The position numbers and the translations under genes were made by a program. A stretch of DNA of 64,000 bases, taken from JTS-AC122 sp050246015 (GTDB lineage Bacteria > Planctomycetota > Phycisphaerae > Phycisphaerales > UBA1924). The stretch lies in NCBI GenBank assembly GCA_050246015.1, contig JBFWWU010000003.1, positions 62,001 to 126,000 on the forward strand. Reading direction: 5' to 3'. The notes under the pieces were generated by a model that did not search any database, was not told the DNA's origin, and was given only the letters and a program-made list of their open reading frames with translations. Below are positions 43,734-52,117 of this stretch, in pieces (positions within the stretch are counted from its first letter, which is position 1; each line of letters starts with the position of its first letter).

Positions 43734-45488
43734 ATGCCTTCGCGTACGCCTCGACCGGTGTTCCTGGTGCCCTTGGTGTTCTTGATCGGGTTGCTGACCG
43801 CCCGGTTACCGGCGACGATCAACACGGTCGCCTCGCTCGCGGGGGTTCAGTCTCCGCTGGGCTCCTGGAGCGATTTTGACGGTCCGGTGGACGACGTGAA
43901 GCAGATGCTGCTGGACGGCTACGTGGATCCAGTGGACGCCAGGAAACTGCAGGAGGGAGCGATCAACGGGATGCTCGAGGCGCTGGACGATCCGTACGCG
44001 CTGTACGTGCCGCCGGTGGAGCGAGCCGAGTTTGAGAAGGAGATCGCCGGGCACTACGCGGGGATCGGGGCGGTGGTGCAGATCGAGGGCGGGTACCCGG
44101 TGATCGCCACCCCGATGGACGATTCGCCGGCGTTCCGTGCCGGGCTGCACCCCAAGGACAAGATCGTCGAGATCAACGGGGAGAGCACGGTCGGGATCAC
44201 GATCGATCAGTGCGTCGAAAAACTCACGGGCGAGACAGGCACGGTGGTCAACCTGACCATCAGCCGCGGGGGCGAGGTGCTTCCGTTCTCGCTGCGGCGC
44301 GAAGAGATCATCGTGCGGTCCGTCAAGGGGGTCATGCGCAAGCCCGACGCCGACGGGGCATGGAACTTCATGCTGGATCCCGAGGACCGGATCGGGTACC
44401 TGCGCCTGACGCAGTTCATCCCGACGTCCGCCGTCGAGGTCGTCAAGGCGCTGCAGCAGATGGAAGTGGACACCAAGCGTCTGGGCGGGCTGGTGCTGGA
44501 TCTCCGCGACAACCCGGGAGGCGACCTGGATACGTGCCTGGAGATCGCGGACCTGTTCCTGAAGGAAGGGCAGATCCTCTCCATCCGCGGACGCGACGGG
44601 AACTCGCAGACGTATGAAGCGCATGCCCGCGGCACGCTCCCCGGGTTCGCGCTGATCGTCCTGGTCAACGGGCGCAGCGCCTCGGCGAGCGAGATCCTCG
44701 CGGGCGCGCTGCTGGATCACGAGCGTGCGATCGTCGTGGGCTCGCGCACGTTCGGCAAGGGACTGGTGCAGACCGTTCGGTCGCTGCCGCATAACCCGGA
44801 AGCGACCGTGAAGTTCACCGCGCAGCGGTACTACCTGCCGTCGGGGCGGATGATCCACCGCTCGGATGATTCAACGGTGTGGGGGGTGGATCCGTCGCCG
44901 GGGTTTTATGTTCCGATGTCCGACGCCGAGGAGCTCGCGCTGTTCACGGCGCGTCAGGAACTGGACGTGATCAACAACGGGGTGCCGGTCTCGGGGCAGA
45001 AGCCGCAGATGTGGTCGGACCCGCAGTGGATCGAGAACGAGTTCAAGGACAAGCAACTCGCGGCGGCGCTGCGGGCGATGCGCGGGTTCATCAAGACCAA
45101 TGTGTGGGAGGCTCCAAGCGACCGGGTGCAGCAGGCCGCGATGGTGAGCCGCGACGAACTGCGCAAGCTCGAAAAGGCGTACGAGCGGATGGCCAAGTCG
45201 CTGGCGCAGGTGGAGCACCGGATGGAGTCGCTCGATGCGACGCTGGCGGGCGCCCCGCCGAAACAGCCGCCGGATCTTTGGAACGACGACATCGACCTGA
45301 CCGACGGGCATATCGAGGTGTACGACAAGTCGGGCCGAATCGTGGCGAGGCTGAAGGTGTCCGGGCGGGATGTGGAGCGGTGGATGTCGCTGGCGGACGT
45401 GCAGCCCGAGACGGTGCCGGCGACGGCGACGGGCGAAGCGCCGGCGTTTCCGCCCGCGCTCACGCCACGCGAGCCGGAGAAGCCGTAA
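43734..45488 (+). CDS. C-terminal processing peptidase, S41 family
   Basis: The 584-residue protein has an N-terminal membrane/signal segment (FLVPLVFLIGLLTARLP) and an AGGAGA ribosome binding site before the ATG at 43734. A PDZ domain (IGAVVQIEGGYPVIATPMDD, then AGLHPKDKIVEINGE) precedes the S41 core. There, NGRSASASEILAG (312-324) holds the catalytic Ser (317 or 319) and SRTFGKGLVQT the catalytic Lys. The C-terminal 150 residues form a coiled coil (LRKLEKAYERMAKSLAQVEH) and a Pro-rich end. It acts in the periplasm on protein C termini. Confidence 0.93.
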   Translation: MPSRTPRPVFLVPLVFLIGLLTARLPATINTVASLAGVQSPLGSWSDFDGPVDDVKQMLLDGYVDPVDARKLQEGAINGMLEALDDPYALYVPPVERAEFEKEIAGHYAGIGAVVQIEGGYPVIATPMDDSPAFRAGLHPKDKIVEINGESTVGITIDQCVEKLTGETGTVVNLTISRGGEVLPFSLRREEIIVRSVKGVMRKPDADGAWNFMLDPEDRIGYLRLTQFIPTSAVEVVKALQQMEVDTKRLGGLVLDLRDNPGGDLDTCLEIADLFLKEGQILSIRGRDGNSQTYEAHARGTLPGFALIVLVNGRSASASEILAGALLDHERAIVVGSRTFGKGLVQTVRSLPHNPEATVKFTAQRYYLPSGRMIHRSDDSTVWGVDPSPGFYVPMSDAEELALFTARQELDVINNGVPVSGQKPQMWSDPQWIENEFKDKQLAAALRAMRGFIKTNVWEAPSDRVQQAAMVSRDELRKLEKAYERMAKSLAQVEHRMESLDATLAGAPPKQPPDLWNDDIDLTDGHIEVYDKSGRIVARLKVSGRDVERWMSLADVQPETVPATATGEAPAFPPALTPREPEKP

Positions 45489-45571
45489 GCAGCCCGCAAC
45501 TCGTCTACGCGGCGGGTGAGGAAACACGCGGCGCCCGAAACCCGGTCCGCTCGAATCCGAAGGGAACACCT

Positions 45572-47428
45572 ATGGGTACCACGCACCGAATCGGTCTGGC
45601 CTTCTGCGTTTTCGTGGTCTGCGGCGAGGCGAGCGCCCTCGGGGGCGTGCTCGCCCGGCAGCCCGATCCTGAATCCAAGCCGGTCACGATCCTGGCCTTC
45701 GAGCACGCCGGGCTGGGCTCGATGCTCGTTGATAAAAAGGACCAGAAACTCAAGGAAGCCCTGGAGATGCTCCCGACGCGGATCAAGGAACTTCCCGGCG
45801 AGTTCCCGAAGATGCGCGACGTGCCCATGCCCGCGATCGAGTTGCTGACCAGCGTGCTCACCAGCCCGGGCCGGGTGGCGCTGACATTCGACCCGGCCGG
45901 CCAGGAAAAGGGGGCGATGGGTTTCGGACTGATCGCGAGCATCGCGTCGAAGGATCGGTCCGCCGCGCAGGCGATGCACGGGCGGGTCTCCGGGCTGATG
46001 CGCCGAGGCGGCGACGGCCCGGACGTGCAGCCATCCAAACAGTTCCGCGGGATGTCCGAGATCGAAGCGCCGTTCGGGGGCGTGATCCGTTACGGCCCGC
46101 GCCAGTCGGGGGAGTCCTGGCACTACGAGGTGCACGCCGGCGCGCTGGGCGATCCCGAGCAGGCGCTGTCGCCGCTGAAGTCCCTTAGCGTGCCGGCCGC
46201 CGCCGGCTTCGCGCCCAACATCTCGGCGCGGATGGACTTCGCGGCGCTCAATCACGTCGTCGAGGCGTTCGCCCCGCTGATCGAGGACGCCGGACCCGAA
46301 GCCCAGACCGTCCTGAAAGAGATCGAGAACATGGGCTTGCTCGGCGAGCACGCGATCAAGATGACGATGCGGTCCGGCTTCACCCAGGACGCCGCCGTCA
46401 GTTACGCGGTGATCGAGGGGCTTCGACCGCACGCCCAGGCGCTGGGGCTCAGCACCACGCCGCTCTCGGCTTCGCACATGGCGATGATCCCCGCGGACGC
46501 CACGGTGGCGTACGTCGCCTCTTTCGACATGAAGACGTCGGTGCAGGCCCTGCGGGACCTGATCGCGTCCGACCCCGAGGCGGCGGGCGGACTCGAGCAG
46601 TTCGAGGGGGCCACGGGCGTCAACCTGGTGGATGATGTGCTCTTGTCGCTCGGCGGGGTATCGGGGTTCTACATGTCCGACTCCACCGGCGGCTCGATCG
46701 CCTCCGCCGTGATCTTCATCGCCCTGAGCGATCGACCGAAGTTTGAAGATGCGCACTCCAAACTCGTCGGGTTCGCGAACTCGACGCTCGCGTCGCACCA
46801 GGAAATCAAGGGGCATATCCGGATCCGTGCGTGGGACGACGACGGCACGAAGATGCATTCCATTATTTTCCCCGGTTTGCCCATCCCCGTGGAAGTCTCC
46901 TATGCACTCGTGGGCGACTGGCTGGTGGCCGGTCTCACGCCGCAGAGCGCGCTCACCGCGGCGCGCCAGATCTCCCGTCCGGCGGGCTCGGGGCTGATGG
47001 GGAATGCGTCGTTCGCCGAGGCGATGCCCAAGGACACGGACGTCACGTCGTTCAGTTTCATCGACACGCCGCGGCTCATGCGCGACGGGTACCAATACGT
47101 CTCCCTGATCGGGTCGGGCATCGCGAACATGGTCCGGTCATCGACGAACGAGGCTCGCGAACCGGGGCTGATCGTCCCCACGTACGCCGACTTGCGCGCC
47201 GGCGCCAAACCGATGGTGTCGTTCACGTACTGGCGAGGCGACGACCAGATCTCCGAATCCCGCGCGGATCGATCGATGCTCGTCAACGCGGCGGGCATCG
47301 CCGGCGCGGCCAGCCCGTTCATTCCGCTGATCGCAGCGGCGATCGCCGCCGGCGCGCCGGATCATTCGACGCCCTTCCCGCCGATGCACCAGGTGGAGGA
47401 GATTCCGCCGGTGCCGGACGGGGAGTGA
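45572..47428 (+). CDS. Exported hypothetical protein (618 aa)
   Basis: It starts MGTTHRIGLAFCVFVVCGEASALGG, a signal peptide cleaved near ALG. The mature part is long, mixed alpha/beta, with repeated substructures such as FAPNISARMDFAALNHVVEA and DATVAYVASFDMKTSVQALR. A C-terminal hydrophobic segment (AAGIAGAASPFIPLIAAAIAAG) is followed by a Pro-rich tail. Some DUF3352-like secreted proteins have a similar architecture, but I cannot name the family with confidence. It lies 83 bases after the S41 protease, probably in one unit, and its 3' end overlaps the convergent methyltransferase frame. Confidence 0.75.
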   Translation: MGTTHRIGLAFCVFVVCGEASALGGVLARQPDPESKPVTILAFEHAGLGSMLVDKKDQKLKEALEMLPTRIKELPGEFPKMRDVPMPAIELLTSVLTSPGRVALTFDPAGQEKGAMGFGLIASIASKDRSAAQAMHGRVSGLMRRGGDGPDVQPSKQFRGMSEIEAPFGGVIRYGPRQSGESWHYEVHAGALGDPEQALSPLKSLSVPAAAGFAPNISARMDFAALNHVVEAFAPLIEDAGPEAQTVLKEIENMGLLGEHAIKMTMRSGFTQDAAVSYAVIEGLRPHAQALGLSTTPLSASHMAMIPADATVAYVASFDMKTSVQALRDLIASDPEAAGGLEQFEGATGVNLVDDVLLSLGGVSGFYMSDSTGGSIASAVIFIALSDRPKFEDAHSKLVGFANSTLASHQEIKGHIRIRAWDDDGTKMHSIIFPGLPIPVEVSYALVGDWLVAGLTPQSALTAARQISRPAGSGLMGNASFAEAMPKDTDVTSFSFIDTPRLMRDGYQYVSLIGSGIANMVRSSTNEAREPGLIVPTYADLRAGAKPMVSFTYWRGDDQISESRADRSMLVNAAGIAGAASPFIPLIAAAIAAGAPDHSTPFPPMHQVEEIPPVPDGE

Positions 47429-48530
47429 CCCGCCCGCGTCGCCGGCGTGCACCGGCGGCCCCGGACTGTGCGCGGACGCTCGTTCCTCGGCGCACGACGT
47501 ACACGAACTCCGTGTTCGTCAAGTGGCTCACCGTGCCGACTTTGTGCCCGCGCGGGTTGTAGATCCCGATCTGCGCGCCGACATATCGGCGATATTCGCG
47601 CTCGATCACCTCCACGCTTCCCGCCGCCCCCCCCACCTCCGCGAGCATCGATTCCATGTCAGCGCGGGTCAGGAACCCCTCGTTGCTGAATGAAACGATC
47701 AGGATCGGCGCCCTGACCCGGCGCAGGACCTCTCGGAACATGTCCGGGAAGCGCCGACGGGAGTTGAGCGCGCTGGCCCGCTCGCGCACATCCACTCGCT
47801 TGCACGCCACCCCGTACACCTCGGGCTTGTCCCACCGGACCAGCGATTCCCACACGTGGTAGTTGCCCAGGTAGGAATGCTGGTTGTACGGCGGATCGAT
47901 GTACGCGGCGTCGGCGCGCAGCGATGATGCCCCGGCGAGCGCGTCGAGCATGTGCGCCTCGCCCTTGCCGGCGAAGGCGCGAGGCAACAGGTCCGGCACG
48001 CGCAGTTCGAGCCGGTTGAACGAGCGCGGCGCCCACGACTTGAGGTACGCCATCTGCACGCCCGTCGTCGAGTCCACCCGGTCCGCCGCCTCCATCAGCG
48101 AGGTGAGCATGACCGCTTCGAGTTCTGGCGGCAGGCTCTTGCGCGCGATCGCTTCGCGGATCGCGTCCACGCGTTCGCCGTTGCGGGGTTGCAGGTATCG
48201 CGAGCGTTCGCAGAACGTGCTGGTGAAGTACCCCGGGGCGCCGGGGAGCATGTTGAACTCCCGGACGAGTTTAGCGGCGTCGTCGAGCCAGTCCTCGCGG
48301 TCGGCCTGCACGTAGCAGCGCGCCAGCGTCGCCGCGTAGGCGTTGTGGTCGTTCGACAGCACGCGGTACCCGGCGGCCTTGAGCGCGTGACCGACGCGGG
48401 ACGTCCCGGAAAAGAGATCGACCACGCTTTGAATCACGTGCCCAGCCCCGCCGGGGCCGGCCTCGGCGCGGCGCAGCGCGTCAAGGATGGTCGGGATCAG
48501 CGTTCGTTTCGAGCCGAGGTACTTGATCAC
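47319..48530 (-). CDS. D12-class adenine-specific DNA methyltransferase
   Basis: The product has 403 residues from a GTG at 48530 (VIKYLGSKRTLIP, the usual family start), with GGTGAG upstream. An alternative GTG at 48560 overlaps the stop of the cyclodeaminase gene. The SAM-binding motif DLFSGTSRVGHALKAAGY and the catalytic DPPY in AYIDPPYNQHSYLGNYHVWE (DPPY at 212-215) identify an N6-adenine methyltransferase. NTEFVYVV closes the conserved part. The last 55 or so residues are Arg/Pro-rich, and the frame overlaps the end of the convergent exported protein by 110 bases. No restriction endonuclease is adjacent, so this is a solitary enzyme. Confidence 0.88.
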   Translation of the reverse strand: MIKYLGSKRTLIPTILDALRRAEAGPGGAGHVIQSVVDLFSGTSRVGHALKAAGYRVLSNDHNAYAATLARCYVQADREDWLDDAAKLVREFNMLPGAPGYFTSTFCERSRYLQPRNGERVDAIREAIARKSLPPELEAVMLTSLMEAADRVDSTTGVQMAYLKSWAPRSFNRLELRVPDLLPRAFAGKGEAHMLDALAGASSLRADAAYIDPPYNQHSYLGNYHVWESLVRWDKPEVYGVACKRVDVRERASALNSRRRFPDMFREVLRRVRAPILIVSFSNEGFLTRADMESMLAEVGGAAGSVEVIEREYRRYVGAQIGIYNPRGHKVGTVSHLTNTEFVYVVRRGTSVRAQSGAAGARRRRGRVTPRPAPAESPPPGASAGRASNDPARRRRSPLRSAE

Positions 48531-48550
48531 GATCTCACCCCGATGAGCCG

Positions 48551-49162
48551 CTAGGCGCACCCGGACTCGACCGCGGCGCGGCGCGTCACAGCGTCGCGCA
48601 GCAGCCTGTCCACTTGATCAGTCAGCGTGCCGCGTGCGGATTCAGGGAGCATCGGCGCGTTCACCCGCACGTTCCAGCACGCCGACGCGACCGCGCCCTC
48701 GGCCAGCACCGCGGCGATGGCCAGGTCGCTGCGCAGAAACCTGTTCGTGCGTGTCACCAGCGACTCGCACGAGCGCAGGAGGTCGCACGCGGCGGCGGCG
48801 CACGCCAGCGGAATCTGCACCGCCGCCTGGACCGCCGCGGGCATTTCCGCCGCTTTCCGCGCGTCTGCGTCCGGCCGTTTCTGGAGGTCGTTCAGCACCG
48901 CGTACCCCGCCGCGTCTTCGTCGGCGAGTTCCAGGAACACGTCCCGCGCCCGGTCGAGCGCCGCGGCGGCCTGTTCCAGCGCGGGCTGATGCTCCGCAAG
49001 GTTTTTCTTCCCCAGCGAATATGACACGACCATGCGGGCCAGCGCGGCGGCGGTCGCGCCCGTGATCGCCGCGACCGCACCGCCCCCGGGCGTCGGGGTC
49101 TTGGACCCAAGATCGCGCAAAAACGCGTGGATCGTCTGGTTCGCCATCGCGGTCGTCGTCAT
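48551..49162 (-). CDS. Cyclodeaminase/cyclohydrolase family protein (FchA-like)
   Basis: The product has 203 residues from the ATG at 49162 (MTTTAMANQTIHAFLRDLGS); the ATG at 49147 is equally possible. The motif SKTPTPGGGAVAAITGATAAAL and the helical remainder (with SLVTRTNRFLRSDLAIAAVLAEGA) match formiminotetrahydrofolate cyclodeaminase/methenyl-THF cyclohydrolase domains. These act in one-carbon metabolism. Length matches stand-alone members. The stop sits inside the possible longer start of the methyltransferase gene, so the pair may be coupled. It is divergent from glyQS across an intergenic region that carries a MITE-like repeat. Confidence 0.88.
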   Translation of the reverse strand: MTTTAMANQTIHAFLRDLGSKTPTPGGGAVAAITGATAAALARMVVSYSLGKKNLAEHQPALEQAAAALDRARDVFLELADEDAAGYAVLNDLQKRPDADARKAAEMPAAVQAAVQIPLACAAAACDLLRSCESLVTRTNRFLRSDLAIAAVLAEGAVASACWNVRVNAPMLPESARGTLTDQVDRLLRDAVTRRAAVESGCA

Positions 49163-49213
49163 CGGCTGAGCGTATGCGGGATTCACGCACCGGGCGAAAC
49201 GGAGCGACGGGCA

Positions 49214-49373
49214 GGGTGTGACCATGCTACTTTCATCTGAGCCGCCCGGCGCGAGCCTGCGGGGAGGGCGTGCGTGGGCTCATGGCCCACGTCATCATTC
49301 GACTGCGCCGGGCCGCCGAGCGCGCCCACCGACCGCTGGCGCGGTCCGGTTCAGAAACACGGAGGTCACACCC
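49214..49373 (+). mobile_element. MITE-like inverted-repeat element, copy A
   Basis: The 160-bp element is bounded by a perfect 10-bp terminal inverted repeat (GGGTGTGACC at 49214-49223, GGTCACACCC at 49364-49373). Inside each end a TCTGAGCCG/CGGTTCAGA-type segment extends the similarity. A small hairpin GACCGC-TGGC-GCGGTC lies at 49331-49346. A second copy, in inverse orientation, is at 56195-56340; ends are strongly conserved and the centres are different. No coding capacity and no obvious target-site duplication. Confidence 0.75.
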
Positions 49374-49450
49374 CGATGCAGCCGCCCCGGTTCGCGGCGC
49401 GAGCCGGTCCGAACCTCTGATTCTCTCGAACACGCTGGTTTGCCAGAATA

Positions 49451-49483
49451 GGCGTTCGGCGTTCGGCACTCGGCGTTCGGCGG
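49451..49483 (+). repeat. Short heptameric tandem repeat
   Basis: GGCGTTC units with an interposed GGCACTCGG, closely related to the array at 8745-8774. It lies upstream of the glycyl-tRNA synthetase gene. No known function. Confidence 0.6.
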
Positions 49484-49536
49484 TATTCGCGAGCGCTCTC
49501 CCTATACTCCCACTCGCCTTTCTGGAGAGCCGATCG

Positions 49537-51309
49537 ATGTCCGATGCTGTCAATCAATCCGCTTCACCCGCTGCACCGGCCCCCGCGCCCAAGAGCATGG
49601 ACGACATCATGTCCCTCTGCAAACGCCGCGGGTTCATCTACCAGGCGTCGGAAATCTACGGCGGGATCAACGGCTTCTGGGACTACGGCCCCCTCGGCGC
49701 GCAACTAAAGAAGAACCTGCGCGACGCGTGGTGGCAGGACATGATCATGTCGCCGTGCTGGGGACGCAAAGGGCCGGGCGGCGAGAAGGTGCGGAACGTG
49801 CCCGTGGAGACGTGCATCATCCAGAACCCCAAGGTGTGGGAGGCGAGCGGGCATATTGGGGGGTTCAATGATCCGATGGTGGATGACAAGGAGACGAAGG
49901 GGAGGTTTCGGGCGGATCACTTGTTTGGCTTGTTCCTGATCCCCCCCATGCCTGATGAAGAGTTGGTGCGGTTTGCGGCAGAGTTCATTGTGCAAAGAAA
50001 AGCAGATGGAACACCCCGCATTGTTCCGTCTGCGGCATGGGTTGCGAGCGGATTGCAGGAAGCTGTCGAAACACTTATTGCGGATCCGAAGTCGATCAAA
50101 GTCAATACGAAGATGACGAGGCCCATCGCGAAAGCACAAAGGAAAAGCGTCGCGTCGCATACTGCTCAAATAGATGCGTGGGTCATAGTGGAGTTGAAGA
50201 CTGGTGAGGTCTTTTCTGCCATTGTCTCCCAACTCCCACCGAGTTTCTTATCTGAGTTTGCTCCGCTTGTACCTTCACCCTTAACAGGCAATCCCGGGAC
50301 ACTCACGCCACCTCGCCAATTCAACCTCATGTTCAAAACCTACGTCGGCGCCACCGCGACCGACGACGACATCGCCTACCTCCGCCCCGAAACCGCGCAA
50401 GGCGTCTTCATTCAGTTCAAGAACGTCGTTGACACGACGCGTGTGCGCATGCCCTTCGGCATCGGCAATACGGGCAAGTCGTTCCGCAACGAGGTGACGC
50501 CGCGGAACTTCACCTTCCGCTCGCGCGAGTTCGAGCAGATGGAACTGGAGTTCTTCTGCCATCCTGACGAGTCGATGCAGTGGTTCGAGTTCTGGCGCGA
50601 GTTCCGCATGAAGTGGTGGGAATCGCTGGGGCTCGCCGGGGACAACCTGCGCCTGTACGACACGCCGAAGAAGGACCTGGCGCACTACGCGATGGCGGGC
50701 TCCGACGTCGAGTACCGCTTCCCCTTCACCTACCCCGGCTTCGGCGAACTCGAAGGCGTCGCGCACCGGGGCGACTTCGACCTCAAGCAACACGAAAAGC
50801 ACTCGAAGGTCAAGATGCAGTACTTCGATACCGATCGAGGCGAGACGTTGCCCAACGGCAGCAAGAAGGGCGAGTGGTACACGCCGCACTGCATCGAGCC
50901 GGCGGCGGGGCTTGATCGCGGCGTGCTCGCGGTGCTCTGCGAGGCGTACACGAAGGACGCGTCGCGCCCCTCGCCGGAGATCATGAAGTTCCACCCTCGC
51001 CTCGCGCCGATCAAGGCGGCGGTTTTCCCGCTCGTGAACAAGGACGGGATGCCGGAAGTCGCCGAGAAGTTGTACGACGAACTCTCAGCCAGGTTCGGCC
51101 GCACCGGGTTCATCGAGACCGACCCCAAGCAGTCGATCGGCAAACGCTACGCCCGCATGGATGAAGCCGGTTGCCCGTTCTGCTTCACCATCGACGGCGA
51201 GACGCTGACGAACCAGACGGTAACGGTGCGCGATCGCGATACCGGCGGGCAGGAGCGTATCGGGATTGACAAGGTGAGCGGGTATCTGGGTGAGAAACTG
51301 GGGGTCTAA
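49537..51309 (+). CDS. glyS: Glycyl-tRNA synthetase (alpha2 type) with insert
   Basis: The 590-residue class II synthetase charges tRNA-Gly. Motifs are CKRRGFIYQASEIYGGINGFWDYGP (split here at 28-52), SGHIGGFNDPMVDDKE, RPETAQGVFIQFKN, the motif-2 region PFGIGNTGKSFRNEVTPRNF, REFEQMELEFF, and the motif-3 area ending VLAVLCEAY. A C-terminal anticodon-binding domain has IKAAVFPLVNKDG and GKRYARMDEAG. Residues of about 129-254 form an enlarged insert with lower GC (48, 50 and 53% in three consecutive 60-base lines, hand count) than flanking lines. The start has GGAGAG upstream. This is the single-chain, archaeal/eukaryal-like form, not GlyQ+GlyS. Confidence 0.95.
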   Translation: MSDAVNQSASPAAPAPAPKSMDDIMSLCKRRGFIYQASEIYGGINGFWDYGPLGAQLKKNLRDAWWQDMIMSPCWGRKGPGGEKVRNVPVETCIIQNPKVWEASGHIGGFNDPMVDDKETKGRFRADHLFGLFLIPPMPDEELVRFAAEFIVQRKADGTPRIVPSAAWVASGLQEAVETLIADPKSIKVNTKMTRPIAKAQRKSVASHTAQIDAWVIVELKTGEVFSAIVSQLPPSFLSEFAPLVPSPLTGNPGTLTPPRQFNLMFKTYVGATATDDDIAYLRPETAQGVFIQFKNVVDTTRVRMPFGIGNTGKSFRNEVTPRNFTFRSREFEQMELEFFCHPDESMQWFEFWREFRMKWWESLGLAGDNLRLYDTPKKDLAHYAMAGSDVEYRFPFTYPGFGELEGVAHRGDFDLKQHEKHSKVKMQYFDTDRGETLPNGSKKGEWYTPHCIEPAAGLDRGVLAVLCEAYTKDASRPSPEIMKFHPRLAPIKAAVFPLVNKDGMPEVAEKLYDELSARFGRTGFIETDPKQSIGKRYARMDEAGCPFCFTIDGETLTNQTVTVRDRDTGGQERIGIDKVSGYLGEKLGV

Positions 51310-51403
51310 CGATTTGTGTTGTCGTCAGGAGTCGGGAGAAAGAAGCGCGACCGAAGAAGCGCGACGATTCGCTTCGCTCATCGGCGGCGTGTGGGAAACA
51401 AGC

Positions 51404-51913
51404 ATGACTGGTGGTGGATCGATCAGGTTTCGTCCGGCCCGTGATGCCGACGTGCCGCGCATCCGCGAGATCATCGCGAGGATCTACGCCGACTACGGGG
51501 ACGTGCTCGACATCGAGCGGGAAGACCCCCACTTGCAGGACCCGTGCGCGTACTTTCGAAGGACAGGCGGGGAGTTATGGGTGGCCGAAGTCGAAGCGGT
51601 CCCGTCGCCGATCGTCGCGGGCTCCGGTGGCGTCGTCCTTCGCGATGGTGAAGCGGAGATCAAGACGGTCTACGTCGCGCACGATCACCGCCGGCGAGGG
51701 ATCGCGCGCGGCCTGGTCAAACTGGCGATGAACCACGCCCGCGAGGTCGGAGCCCGGACAGTCGCCCCGCGGCGCATCATGCTCTGGTCCGACACCCGGT
51801 TTGTTGAAGCCCACGCCCTGTACGAATCGCTCGGGTTCATCCGAGGGGAGGTTCGGCATGTCCGGATCGTCAACGCCTTCTCGGAGTATCGCTTCGACTT
51901 CGTGAACTCCTAG
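51404..51913 (+). CDS. GNAT-family N-acetyltransferase
   Basis: The 169-residue protein starts MTGGGSIRFRPARDADVPRI. The acetyl-CoA-binding motif A is clear (IKTVYVAHDHRRRGIARGLV, about 81-100, with the R-R-x-G-I-A/G signature). IMLWSDTRFVEAHALYESLGF follows, the usual GNAT motif B. The acceptor is unknown. The longer frame to 51290 overlaps the synthetase stop and is Ser/Arg-rich; the ATG at 51404 is preferred. It lies 94 bases after glyS. Confidence 0.9.
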   Translation: MTGGGSIRFRPARDADVPRIREIIARIYADYGDVLDIEREDPHLQDPCAYFRRTGGELWVAEVEAVPSPIVAGSGGVVLRDGEAEIKTVYVAHDHRRRGIARGLVKLAMNHAREVGARTVAPRRIMLWSDTRFVEAHALYESLGFIRGEVRHVRIVNAFSEYRFDFVNS

Positions 51914-52117
51914 GCGAGCGGGAAGACGGTTTGCATTCCGTCAGCGTGTCCACTCGCGCGAACGGTCCGAAAAATCGCAATCTTGCGCAGGTTCCACATT
52001 TTACTTGTTTTCTCGCCGGTTCTGTGGTGAGATTAGTATCAGTTGCGTCGCCGGCGCGCGCCCTCTCGCCGCCCAGCCGCGACGACATCATGTTCTCAGA
52101 CTCTCACGGGAGAACGC
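51914..52117. other. Intergenic region upstream of DUF1028/FG-GAP gene
   Basis: 204 bases, AT-richer around 51960-52050, likely the promoter region of the next gene. No dyad or RNA element recognised. Confidence 0.3.

Larger units (their letters stand above)
49163..49536. other. Intergenic region holding MITE-like copy A and heptamer repeats
   Basis: 374 bases between the cyclodeaminase and glycyl-tRNA synthetase genes. Most of it is the inverted-repeat element at 49214-49373. A heptameric repeat (GGCGTTC units) occupies 49451-49483. A GGAGAG ribosome binding site (about 49523-49528) precedes the ATG at 49537. The frame that crosses this region from 49270 is a fortuitous extension of the synthetase frame. 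Confidence 0.6.

Noticed and set aside
44954..47095. 713-codon minus-strand frame
   Set aside because: Antisense to the S41 protease end and the 618-residue exported protein; His/Arg-rich composition typical of shadow frames.
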